Under the pieces are notes generated by a model that made no database searches, had not been told where the DNA came from, and saw nothing but the letters and a program-made list of their open reading frames with translations. A DNA stretch of 64,000 bases from Symsagittifera roscoffensis (taxonomy: Eukaryota; Xenacoelomorpha; Acoela; Convolutidae), in the NCBI RefSeq assembly GCF_963678635.1, contig NC_087067.1, forward strand, positions 8,663,716 through 8,727,715. Direction: 5' to 3'. Below are positions 31,901 to 41,100 of the stretch, in pieces. Position numbers and translations under genes: made by a program. Each line of letters starts with the position of its first letter. Position 1 is the first letter of the stretch.

Positions 31901-34054
31901 TTGCGTGGGTTGCTTGACACGGGAGCAGTCTTGAGCGTTATACCAATCGAAACTTGGGAGAAGATGGGCTTTGACAAAGGTGACTTGATAGACTCGAGAA
32001 TACGGCTGTCAGCTGCAAACAAAGGGGCCCTACGGGTGCTGGGCAGGACGCCGATAATAGCCCTCAATTTGGGGGAACGTAACCTGTGGATGAGCTTTAT
32101 CGTGGTAGAAAACCTAGATGAATCTGACCAATTCATTTTGGGCAGAGACTTCATCAGGAATTTCGACGTAACGATTGATTTAAATAACGCAATGTTCAGG
32201 ATACGGAACCCGGATAGGAGGTACGCAATCAAACCGGTAAATTTAATAATGGTAAATGAAAACAAAGCACCGGTATTCTTGAGTAGGAGGGTGAGGCTAA
32301 AAGCTAATGAAGCGGCAATCGTAAGTTTGAGGATGAAAAATTACAATGAACTAAGTGACAACAAGCAAGTGTGCGTAGTTCCGAATCCTAATAGTCAAAG
32401 TGCTGCTGTTTTAGGAAGATCATTTTCGATAACGAAGAGCGGCCTCTGCGTCAGTGTCTTGTTGAATACCCTTGATATACCGATCACGATACAGAGAGGG
32501 AGGAAACTGGGATATGCTTTACCGGTTAAAACTCGATATGAAACAATTGAGAACTCAAAACAAAATGAAGTTATTGATTGTCCCAATCACAGGGACAAAA
32601 TTTGTATCTTGAGACGATTGCAGAAAATAAAAGATTCTTCAGGTCTTATTAAATCACTTAAGTCAGAAACGGATGATGGTCTTTCGAGCTGTTCGAACTT
32701 TCCAGAGCGACCCACACTAGATGAAATGCAAAATGAAAAACCGGTTCTGCCGGAGATTGAACATTTGAGGGGCAAACTGAAAGATGAACAGCTCGAAGCC
32801 ATCAAGGACGTACTAGAGCGGAACGAGGATGTTTTTTCGAGGCATAAGGCGGATATCGGGTGTTGCAATTTCGTTGAGCATGAAATAGAACTAGAGGAAA
32901 ACGCGGTACCACACAGGGAGGGGGCGAGGCGCATGACCCCACACAAATCGGACGCGTGTAGAAAAGAGATCGAGACGTTACTAGAGTATGACATGATAGA
33001 GCCATCCAAGTCACCGTGGGCGTGTGGAGTAGTGATGGCCAAAAAGAAAGGCGACCAGTTGAGGTTTTGTTGTGACTTTCGATACCTGAACTCCGTCACG
33101 GTGAAGGATGCCTATCCCATACCTAGGATTGATGAGAGCCTCTCGAAGTTAGGTGATGCAAAATTTTTTACGACTCTTGATTTAGGCTCGGCCTTTTGGC
33201 AAGTACCACTAAGGAAGCAGGACAGGGACAAGACAGGGTTTGCCTGCGAGTTGGGTCTGTTTCAATGGAAACGGATGCCGTTTGGACTTTGCAATGCCAC
33301 AGCCACGTTTCAGCGGTTGATGGCACACGCGCTGATAGGCGTAACGAAGAAGTATGGCAACCTGGTAATGTGCTACGTGGATGACGTGGTAATAGCGACA
33401 CCAACACTGGAAGACCACATTGAGAGACTAGACGAAGTGTTTGCATGCATGAAGAGGTCGGGGCTAAAGTGTAAACCATCAAAGTGCGAGATACTCAAGG
33501 ACTCAATAAAATACTTGGGCAGGATGGTAGACAAGCACGGCATCAGACCTGATACGGACGCCGTGGAAGCAGTCCTGACCTGGAAATCACCGAAGACAGA
33601 GCACCAGTTGATGAGCTTCCTGGGTTTCGCTAACTATTATAGAGAGTTCATCAAAGGCTATGCAGACAAGGTATACCCGATGCAACAATTAATGAGACAC
33701 AAGGGCAAGAAGTTCACGTGGAACAACGCAGCAGAAGAGTCATTCCAGAGGATAAAGAAAGAGCTATGTGAGGCACCAGTACTGGGTATGCCGACTGAGA
33801 AAGGGATGTACGTGCTGGACACGGATGCGTCGGTGGTCGCGATTTCTGGGATTCTCCACCAAGAACAAGAATGGAATGGGAAGACAGTCTTGAGACCAAT
33901 AGCGTACGGGAGCAAAGTCCTGAGTGACACGGAAATGAAGTACGGAGCACCGAAAGCTGAGATGTTCGCGGTGGTTACCTTTGTCGAGAAATACAGGGCA
34001 TACCTGGGCAGTGAGCCATTCAAGTTGCGAGTCGACAACAGAGCACTGAGCTGA
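28958..34054 (+). CDS. Gypsy gag-protease-RT-RNase H polyprotein, ends at an in-frame TGA
   Basis: Begins at ATG 28958, 1698 codons. The N-terminus is charged with a coiled coil (about 195-315), followed by a retrotransposon gag domain (about 424-570). Two CCHC knuckles start at C628 and C680. The aspartic protease has D987-T-G-A and a later I-L-G-R-D-F. RT has the Y1473-V-D-D box preceded by L-D-L-G-S-A-F-W-Q-V and F-G-L-C-N-A. RNase H starts about residue 1610, with D-T-D-A-S. The frame stops at TGA 34052-34054, just after R-V-D-N-R-A-L within RNase H, and the same frame continues open to 36691. The stop lies inside a conserved region rather than at a domain boundary, so it is probably a point lesion. 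Gag, protease and pol share one frame with no gag-pol frameshift. Confidence 0.93.
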   Translation: MRRSRVPVAEKRPTEAKYNSSLRKTTSMGPKITKKNFSVNMVSIRSTAERAREGMEGERVEPTIEIDLETPDQSVDETRKIATESTPMPNAEEPNSKPIEFSPIDNVEDAIGNTEETVKEDSQVKKTSFTERLAMMVGIKTKENVTEEPKAERARTFGTVSTKTTEANPREEQTRAEATAEERPTADHEEATLELGDLMAKLNQIDKKLKHSEEDREVIRKELRYNKNEYLDSYFNLAKATEERLKEMSDNVETTNEERDKNIKKDLQQLKNRYDDVNSQLGSLEKRMDTMSKNQAESSCAIQAKLDAILSNSTSQERPAADRAQGTRVDFVEPQRNKRQSTPLPLTRDTVSIAPTAAKTIMKNGMSSTTTGPGDSTANSNAGPDAMTWANTWEMMNRTLEAFATRNTNWSDRRDGKSRKTFKKPKEFKDDSDGCIDTWVEVMRLHLEQDNLNDERQACTAILSNLEGTALKCVVAKKEEERDTADKIFEILLNRFGSGMKGHQAMMRFEKRRQRDDESIDRFLDDLESLRRRSDPEESTNRRNFSIASKFIDGVKSDDLRTMLATYYTLSKDSAPTPEEMRQKSREYMLMKPKKYSYSENRNTQGGSQPQRSSWYKPRDDMDKRRSCANCGSADHHVADCTTYKQGMKSLGYAPDEEDMSQMEEHEYYSGLIIKIGARCFFCNQEGHFRMDCPLFWEAVKDQSHPKHKLALAAVQNQRNRQNEFESRNLGAPSTELPTKTVKAVSHVNDAIESAAGNSLEINYEKAATEAIAKVKQNLAAKEIEQRLKLEIERQNFNEALTGSKQIPEAVPGSTKTGNCNTVKMVTGKPFGISRIGARIMSIITVGGHEVTRNLGEPSDQTIMHIDVYADYLSGIIPQTTSRALRALLVRGGSKSVRVDSRYTEAYGPHEVMLNIDGINIYTKTMITCDEDLIGQIYVGKEELKVRSIGHCAMLEEDAMHIGTEADVTGHVLDISGKKTQLRGLLDTGAVLSVIPIETWEKMGFDKGDLIDSRIRLSAANKGALRVLGRTPIIALNLGERNLWMSFIVVENLDESDQFILGRDFIRNFDVTIDLNNAMFRIRNPDRRYAIKPVNLIMVNENKAPVFLSRRVRLKANEAAIVSLRMKNYNELSDNKQVCVVPNPNSQSAAVLGRSFSITKSGLCVSVLLNTLDIPITIQRGRKLGYALPVKTRYETIENSKQNEVIDCPNHRDKICILRRLQKIKDSSGLIKSLKSETDDGLSSCSNFPERPTLDEMQNEKPVLPEIEHLRGKLKDEQLEAIKDVLERNEDVFSRHKADIGCCNFVEHEIELEENAVPHREGARRMTPHKSDACRKEIETLLEYDMIEPSKSPWACGVVMAKKKGDQLRFCCDFRYLNSVTVKDAYPIPRIDESLSKLGDAKFFTTLDLGSAFWQVPLRKQDRDKTGFACELGLFQWKRMPFGLCNATATFQRLMAHALIGVTKKYGNLVMCYVDDVVIATPTLEDHIERLDEVFACMKRSGLKCKPSKCEILKDSIKYLGRMVDKHGIRPDTDAVEAVLTWKSPKTEHQLMSFLGFANYYREFIKGYADKVYPMQQLMRHKGKKFTWNNAAEESFQRIKKELCEAPVLGMPTEKGMYVLDTDASVVAISGILHQEQEWNGKTVLRPIAYGSKVLSDTEMKYGAPKAEMFAVVTFVEKYRAYLGSEPFKLRVDNRALS

Positions 34055-36691
34055 CTGAAAACGTACTCAATGGACCAAAGTTACATTGGGAGGTGGATAG
34101 TTCGCCTGGACGGATACAACATGATAATTGAGCATAGAACGCGAGATAAACATCAGAATGCCGACAGCTTGAGTAAGAAGACGGAGTTCTATGAGAGACA
34201 AGAGCAAAGAGAAGCAGACAGACCTGAAATCAAAGATGGCTTCTCATTCATGGACAAGGAAACGTACGACAGTCTTCCACTCACGAGATGGCTGGACAAG
34301 TCAGGCAAACCGATAGAAGATCATCCTGAATTGCCCAAAGAGCCTCCAGAGAAGACCATCTTGAGGAAGAGCAAGAGGATTCCGATTGAGATTATACTCA
34401 AGTCGAAGATCGTGAGGGAGACGCTCAAGGCAAAAGGCTATGATCTTAACCAGGTGGAAGCAGGAACTGCACAGATAGATGATGACTTAATGAGGTTGCT
34501 CGAGAAACTATCAGATGATAAGCCAGTGATCCAGGAGAAGGGTACAGAGAAACCGGAATTCACTATACTTCGGAGAAAAGAGACAGTGAACGATACTGAC
34601 TCATCAAGAGGAAGCGTCACTGACAGCAAAGATGTCGTGCGGTCACTAGTGGACAAAATCCCCGAAGACATTCTGGAGCAGACCAGGGTTAGGAAAAAGA
34701 AAGTGACGTTCAAGGAAGATACTGAACACCTGGGACTAGGTCAAGAGTCCGGGGAGTGTTCCAGGTTCACGGAAGAAGGAACCGGAGAAGGAAAATTGTC
34801 CGGGGAGCGTGAAGGATGGGATGAAGACTCGGATGAGAGCAGCGAAAACCAGGACAGTCTGTGCATGATACTGGCGGAAGAGAAGACAAGGCACCACGAC
34901 AGGGAGTTACAGACGGATCCATCATCAGGAACGTACAATCTGGAGATACAGGAGATACGAGGTGGTGAGGAACTTGAGAGAATTGCGGTTTCAAGGAAGC
35001 CATACAGAGAACTATCATGCAACTCAAACGTCAGAACAAATCTGGTGCCAGAAGATGATATGAAAATCGTGAAAAGGATGATATGCGTGAAGCTGAGTGA
35101 TGACATCCACAAACCTGGTGAGATGAATGGACAGATCATGGCGCTAAAGGAGCATGTCAAGGCAAGATATAGGCTGTCAGACCTAATAAGAGCCCAAAAG
35201 AATGACAAAATGACAAGTAACCTCTCCAAATGGATCCAGTCGGGGGTCAAGGAGAAGGGGGAACTCGAGGAAGACAGCTACAAGATCTTGAGCCAGTTCT
35301 ACAAAGAGAAAAAAGACTTACTCTACCACACAGCTGATGGGGTGGTAGCATGCAAGAGGAAAGATGAGGAGAAGATATTACACAAACACAACCTCATCAT
35401 ACTGCCACAGTTGTATCAAACGGAGGTGCTTTTCAGATCGCACGACCAGATGGGCCACCAGGGGATAGACAAAGTACAACAAAGGATACTTCACAGGTTT
35501 GATTGGCCAGGAATGAGAAAAGCTTGCGAGAGATGGGTGAATGCCTGCCTGGCATGTCTCCAGGTAAAAGACCCAAGGAAGATGAAGTTTCCCCTCAAGT
35601 CCGTTGAGAGCTCAGAGTTCAATGAAGTGGTGCAGATAGACCATCAAAAAATCTGCATGACGGAGTCGGGATATAACCAGATACTGGTTATAATAGATCA
35701 CTTCACAAAGTTGGCGGAAGCGGTCCCGTGCCAAACAGCCTCGGCCGAGGAGACATGTGATCATCTGATAACGCATTGGATATCGCGGTATGGTTGTCCA
35801 ATGACTTTCCAGTCGGACAACGGCAAAGCTTTTGTAGGGGACTTGACAAAAGAATTGATGAAGAGATCGCACATTGCTCAAGCACACTCGACAACCTATC
35901 ATCCACAGACCAATGGGTTGGTAGAGAGACAAAACAGGACACTGGTCAACATGTTAAGGGTGTACTGCTCAAGATACATGACGGACTGGGACAAATACCT
36001 GCCACAGGTAGTAGGAGCCTACAACAGTACACAGCACTCAACTACGGGCATCAGTCCTTTCATGATGTTGACGGGCAGGGAGAGAGCAATGCCTCTGACA
36101 TTCTTTTACCCAGAATACGAAGGGAAAAAGACGTCGCCTCAGGCATACGTGAAAGAAGCGATCAAAAGACAACAGGAATTGAACGAGCTATGCAGGAGGA
36201 ACACGGCGCAAGCGCAAATGAGGCAACGCAGGAAATACGACGAAAAAATATTACGAGCAAAGCCATATGAAGTGGGCCAATACGTGTGGGTCTTCCAAAA
36301 TGTCATACCGCCCAAGGGAACAAAGAAACTACTCAAGAAGTGGAGGGGACCATTCATGATAACGGAGGTTCATCAACAAGGACGGTTCTATCACTTGAGT
36401 ACTGGGCGAGCGGCACATTATGAAAATCTGAAGCCTCACGTCCCGTCTCCAGAGGATTGGTGCATACCGAAGGACATGGAGGGTCTTGAGTATCTGGTGG
36501 TAGAGCCAGCGTGTGAAGTGAATGAGAAAGGCACTAGAGAGAAAAATGATGGTAATGAGCAACCCGGAGCAAGACGAGGTGCCGAAATGGATGGAACCGG
36601 ATCGAACAACACCACCGGAAACCAGGACTGGCAATTGCAAACGCACAGGCATGAGGTACAACAGGTACGGGGACGACTTCTTGATCGATAA
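34055..36691 (+). CDS. Gypsy RNase H end, linker and integrase (downstream of the TGA)
   Basis: Same frame as gag-pol; the first ATG after the stop is 34070 (873 codons from there, numbering below). It opens with the end of RNase H, then about 350 residues of charged, acidic, probably disordered linker that is unusually long for Ty3/gypsy. The integrase follows: an HHCC zinc module (H-x-x-x-G-H ... C-L-A-C), then the catalytic core D524, D583, E619 with exactly 35 residues between the last two. A C-terminal GPY/F-type module contains W-R-G-P-F. All three catalytic residues are present. The 3' end overlaps the next ORF by 170 bases in another frame. Confidence 0.92.
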   Translation: MKTYSMDQSYIGRWIVRLDGYNMIIEHRTRDKHQNADSLSKKTEFYERQEQREADRPEIKDGFSFMDKETYDSLPLTRWLDKSGKPIEDHPELPKEPPEKTILRKSKRIPIEIILKSKIVRETLKAKGYDLNQVEAGTAQIDDDLMRLLEKLSDDKPVIQEKGTEKPEFTILRRKETVNDTDSSRGSVTDSKDVVRSLVDKIPEDILEQTRVRKKKVTFKEDTEHLGLGQESGECSRFTEEGTGEGKLSGEREGWDEDSDESSENQDSLCMILAEEKTRHHDRELQTDPSSGTYNLEIQEIRGGEELERIAVSRKPYRELSCNSNVRTNLVPEDDMKIVKRMICVKLSDDIHKPGEMNGQIMALKEHVKARYRLSDLIRAQKNDKMTSNLSKWIQSGVKEKGELEEDSYKILSQFYKEKKDLLYHTADGVVACKRKDEEKILHKHNLIILPQLYQTEVLFRSHDQMGHQGIDKVQQRILHRFDWPGMRKACERWVNACLACLQVKDPRKMKFPLKSVESSEFNEVVQIDHQKICMTESGYNQILVIIDHFTKLAEAVPCQTASAEETCDHLITHWISRYGCPMTFQSDNGKAFVGDLTKELMKRSHIAQAHSTTYHPQTNGLVERQNRTLVNMLRVYCSRYMTDWDKYLPQVVGAYNSTQHSTTGISPFMMLTGRERAMPLTFFYPEYEGKKTSPQAYVKEAIKRQQELNELCRRNTAQAQMRQRRKYDEKILRAKPYEVGQYVWVFQNVIPPKGTKKLLKKWRGPFMITEVHQQGRFYHLSTGRAAHYENLKPHVPSPEDWCIPKDMEGLEYLVVEPACEVNEKGTREKNDGNEQPGARRGAEMDGTGSNNTTGNQDWQLQTHRHEVQQVRGRLLDR

Positions 36692-37679
36692 GATACAGCC
36701 AGACAAATTGGGCGAGGAATTACTGAAGGCAGGCGAACTGGAAGCTGGAGAGGAATGGCAGGTCATTGACGATGGTGGTCATTATCCGCAGGATGATTAC
36801 TCGACGCCAGAAGTAGAAACGGATCTCGAACAGAGTGAGATAGAGAGGAGGGAGAACACGAACTTGAGGATTCTAGAGTGGATGCGTGATGTCAAAGACG
36901 AGAGCCGCGAAGGACAAAGCATTCAGCAAGTCGATGTATCAGCAGCAAATTACATGAAGACAGAGGACCCTCTTTTCGGATGGACGGCAACAGACAGGCC
37001 ACTGGACATTCCTCAGGACAATTCAGACCCGACAACATCGACGGGGACGTCGATAAATATTTTTGTCCGGGGAGTGGGGGTAGGACTTACCCACACCGAA
37101 AATTTGATGATAAAGAAGCTCAAGGAAGTGAGAGAAACGAGCGAATTGGAACTGGAGGAAGAAGAGCCAGAGCCTACTAAAGGTCGGAATTTCAAAACGA
37201 AATTCGAAATACCCAATGAATACTCGGAGAACATCATGATAACAGATAGCGACTTCATCCTGTCAAACAGGACCAGCGCGATCTGCATCACGGCGGACAT
37301 GAGTTTCAAATCAAGATTGGAAGCTGACTTCAAAAGAGAGTACCAGAATGTAGAGTTTCTGTTCAGACAGAGACCAGGACTGGGAGGGATGGCAGCGCTT
37401 CCACCGTCAGTGGCACAAGTCCCGGGCAAATATCTGTGCTTCCTAGTAACGAGGGTCAATGACAGGAACACAATCGATCCCGAACACGTGATATTGGCAC
37501 TAACAAGATTACGAGACTTCATGATTGAAAGAGGGATAACAGAAGTCTCAATGCCGGTGTATGACCCGAACAGGGGCAAACTGAGCCCGAGGGAATTGTA
37601 CGCTATCCTACATGTGGTCTTTGCAGAAACTGAGATAATGGTGTATCTTCATAAGAAGTACTACTTGAGCATCGCCTGA
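36522..37679 (+). CDS. Gypsy accessory ORF with a macro-like domain
   Basis: 385 codons from ATG 36522, in the +1 frame relative to integrase and overlapping its end by 170 bases. Residues 1-240 are charged and low-complexity. From about 240 to the end the pattern follows macro domains of the OARD1/TARG1 (Poa1-like) type: A-I-C-I-T-A-D-M, then F-K-R-E-Y, G-K-Y-L-C-F-L-V-T-R, L-R-D-F-M-I-E-R-G, E-V-S-M-P-V, and V-V-F-A-E-T-E-I at the end. The glycine-rich ADP-ribose loops are altered: S-F-K-S-R replaces the usual M-G-A-G-I, and Y-D-P-N-R-G-K replaces I-G-C-G-L-D. The fold assignment is by pattern; loss of nucleotide binding is inference. Expression may need reinitiation, +1 frameshifting or splicing. 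Confidence 0.75.
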   Translation: MRKALERKMMVMSNPEQDEVPKWMEPDRTTPPETRTGNCKRTGMRYNRYGDDFLIDKIQPDKLGEELLKAGELEAGEEWQVIDDGGHYPQDDYSTPEVETDLEQSEIERRENTNLRILEWMRDVKDESREGQSIQQVDVSAANYMKTEDPLFGWTATDRPLDIPQDNSDPTTSTGTSINIFVRGVGVGLTHTENLMIKKLKEVRETSELELEEEEPEPTKGRNFKTKFEIPNEYSENIMITDSDFILSNRTSAICITADMSFKSRLEADFKREYQNVEFLFRQRPGLGGMAALPPSVAQVPGKYLCFLVTRVNDRNTIDPEHVILALTRLRDFMIERGITEVSMPVYDPNRGKLSPRELYAILHVVFAETEIMVYLHKKYYLSIA

Positions 37680-38179
37680 GTCGGGTACATGGGGGTATCG
37701 AGTCGGGTGTGAGGGAGGAGTCTTGAGTTAGGTACTGGGGTGCGGCGCAGGTAAAGGGATCTTAAAGATATGATTGGCATGACAATTAAATTTTAAAACG
37801 AGTTAACGGTGCTAAAACATAAAATGAATCTGCATGCTTTTAAGGGAATTCCAATTGAATTGTTTTAAGTGATAGGAAAATGATAAGATTTTAACCATAC
37901 TGGTAAAAGGGGGGTCTCTAGGTTAGGAACATGACATGTCAAGTTTCAATATGCTTTCTGTTTTCAGATCAAGTTTGGAAAACAAAGTTGAAAATCCAAC
38001 TATACTCAAGCGAGAAACAGAGAGAGAAACCTTGATTGAACTCGCGATAATCGGCACTCACAGCAAGTATTTGCAAGGGAACATTTCGAGAGAATTCTTG
38101 AGTTGGGTAATTCTTGAGTCGGTAAGGTAATTCTTGAGCTGGTTAACACATACCGGTATACATCCCGAAGTCACGAAGA
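37680..38179 (+). other. Gypsy inter-ORF spacer with splice-acceptor-like site
   Basis: A 500-base spacer before the giant ORF. It holds CTTTCTGTTTTCAG ending at 37967, a strong match to the acceptors used by host genes in this window. Three ATTCTTGAG words occur at 38094, 38110 and 38130. A spliced subgenomic RNA for the downstream ORF, as in env-type third ORFs, is plausible. Confidence 0.5.
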
Positions 38180-41100
38180 ATGGCAGACCGATTATGGAAA
38201 TCCGTGCCCGCGACCCTGAAGAAGCCCACTCTTGATGAGCTGTACAGACGCCTGAGGGACTTGGACTACACCCAAATAGACGAGAGAATGGCGGTGATGC
38301 TGAATGCCATCCTCCAGTTGGAGGACCAGGGTGAGTGCAGGGAGTCTGCAACGGAGGCTGTCTTGATGATCGGCTACACCACCGAGGGAATATCGAACCA
38401 GGAACAGACCAGATGGTTGTCTTGGAATGTGGATGGAGGAGTAAGGGGTTTTGACTTGGCAAGGAATCCTGGCCTGAATAACAATACCGAATATGGCGCA
38501 GGGGAATTCCCACTACCGACTAGGCCAACAGTAAGGTCCACAAGCCAGAGCTCGAGTAGGATGCCATCGATGTCACGAATGCAACAGACGACCGAGGCAT
38601 ATCCGGATCTAGGTGTTCTAAAGAAAGAGCTCGAGAAGACGCAGAAGGAAAGGAATAAGGCGAACCTCGATCGGGATCAGGCAAAGCTGGATCGGGAGAA
38701 GGTTCAGCTGGAAAGGGACCAGGCGGTCAACGAGCGAGACCAGGCTCTGAGGTTGCTTGAGATACAAAAAGCTGAACATCAACAGGAGTTAAGGGTGCGG
38801 GAGAACGCCGCAAATCGTGATCAACTGAGGTCGGAATTGGACAGAATAGAACAACGACAACGCGAGCTTGATGCACAGAAGGGAGCCAGGCCGAAGGAGC
38901 GAGTGGTCACCAGCTCGAGGCCAGAGTCACGTATGGAGGTGGATGAAGCCCCCAGAGCAAGAGCACGGTTCAACCTTGACCGCGAGGCCCGAGAACACAT
39001 GAGTGAAGGGTTGGAAGTTTGGATACCGAATGACGCAACGTCTTCCTTGCGTAGCCTAGAGACGCAACCCATACGCCCACTGATGGATGTGGAGCTGCCG
39101 GGATATACCCCAACCTCGACCTCGAGTGACAGTCAGGTGAGCGGCGGCTCATCGCGTCTGAGAGAACTGGGCGAGAGATTGCGACAAAAGAGTCGTGAGA
39201 GTTCGGCAAGACCGGAGCTTCCCCCGACGTGGAGGGAACAGCCGGTTAGGAGTGTCGTGATCTTGAGTTATAAGAAGAATACAGAGGGGAGGTACCACAG
39301 GCACAATCGGCTGGACTGGAGTACGGAGCAGAAAGCTAGGAGAGACTGCTTTCATGATGCGGCCTGGGTGCAGTACTTGGCGCCACCCCGGGTACCAGAA
39401 GGTGCGGTTCATCTAATCGTAGGGGACAGCCTGGTGCGGGTGTTGACCCGGATCCGATCGCACTGGCAGACGGGAATCTTGAGTTTCGCTGGAGCTGCCA
39501 CGCCACAGATGTTGGCAACGCTTGACATGCTGGGGATGACCAAAGTATACACGGTGACCCTGATGGTCGGGACCAACGATGTATCAAGGGGTGAAGCGAG
39601 GAAAATAACAAGGCTGCACGATAAGGTGAGCTGCCTTCTTGAGGAACTGAGGATTCAGATGGACCCCATCCTGTTGACGATATGTACTGTCCCCTACAAC
39701 ATGATGTTTGATCAGCACGCCTTGGAGATGAACGAAAAGGTGCGGAACCTAAACAAGGTGATAAGAGACATCCACCGGAAGAGTGTGCTCCCTGTCAGAC
39801 TGTTGGACGTGGCAGAGCGCATGGAGAAAGAGGGATTCCCTGAAGACACCTCCAGTGATGGAATCCATTTTGATAGACCGAGGGGAGCAGAGTGGCTAAA
39901 CGACGTCTTCCAAGAACACATAAATGCGCTGGAGGCGGATCTGCTAGAGACAGCCCAATTCACATTAGGACCACCTCCGAACCCACCATTCCTTGCCTCA
40001 AGGGCCTTGTCTGGTCGCTTGGGACCGAGAGTTGACACTAGAGACAGTTCAAGGAGCAGCCAGACCAGATTGCAGAGTGCCACGCCAATGGAGTCTGAGG
40101 AGGTGACGTCATCAACACCTCCAAGCTCGGCGATATCCTCAGTGGTAGTGGCAGAGAGCAAACGGGAAAATAAGTCTATGGAGACCGCTCGCTTGAGATA
40201 TCCTGAGAAGGTGAAAGAACTGGATCTAGAGAGTTTGGAATGCAGGCAAGAATTGGCGGAAACCCTGGGGATCGAACGAGTGTCACACGAGGATTTGAAT
40301 AGGCATCATTGCGTGGACTGGTTGAAAGCTCATGAGGCGCACTTCTCGAGAGCGAAGTTGATGGAGACCACAGACCTGACTGGAATTCCCACAAAAGCGA
40401 TCATGGGACCCATTAACTACAGACCTCTCAAGCTGCTGGGGAGTCCTGGACTTATAGCAGAACCTCCCAAGCACCGAACTAGCATCGCCAGGATCAGGTT
40501 GGCAACCCCGGCACAGTTGAAGGTGGTAGACAAGCTACTCAATCCGGGAGGAACGGGATTGCCAGATGCCGCTTACGAAGGCTCGAAATGGGCGGAAGAT
40601 CCCAGGTACGGGAAGCCCTGTGGGAGTACCCAGCTGGCCAAAACCCTGGCAGTTTATGATAGAGCAGATCCAGCTGCTGCGAGAGTAGTCATTGTGGCGG
40701 GATCAGACTTCGAAGGAACGTCTCCCAAGTTGTTCTGGCCGGAGACTTTGATATACTCTTTGCCAGGAGCTGAATTAAATCAGATGTTAACTCTGGTAGT
40801 GGCAAAAAAGTCGGAGATGCCCTGTGAACCTGAGCTGCTGTTGTTTGCAGGGATGAATGATCACCTGCACGCGATGGGACTTCTTGAGCAACTAAAGGGC
40901 GATGAAATTCCGACATCGAGGAAGATATGGGAAGCCATTCAAGCGTTGTTTGCGGCGATGAATGAAGTGCAAGAGAATGTTGTCTCGAGATTCGGGTCCA
41001 AGACGAAGGTGGTGTTTACCACATCCCCTGGATACGCGAATATGCCACCCGCCCTACAGTTCGTGTACGCGGTCTTGATCCTGATAGCAGAAGGGAATGA

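Noticed and set aside
34052-34054. Selenocysteine codon
   Set aside because: RNase H does not use selenocysteine at this place and I saw no reason to propose a SECIS element. A lesion or readthrough is simpler.
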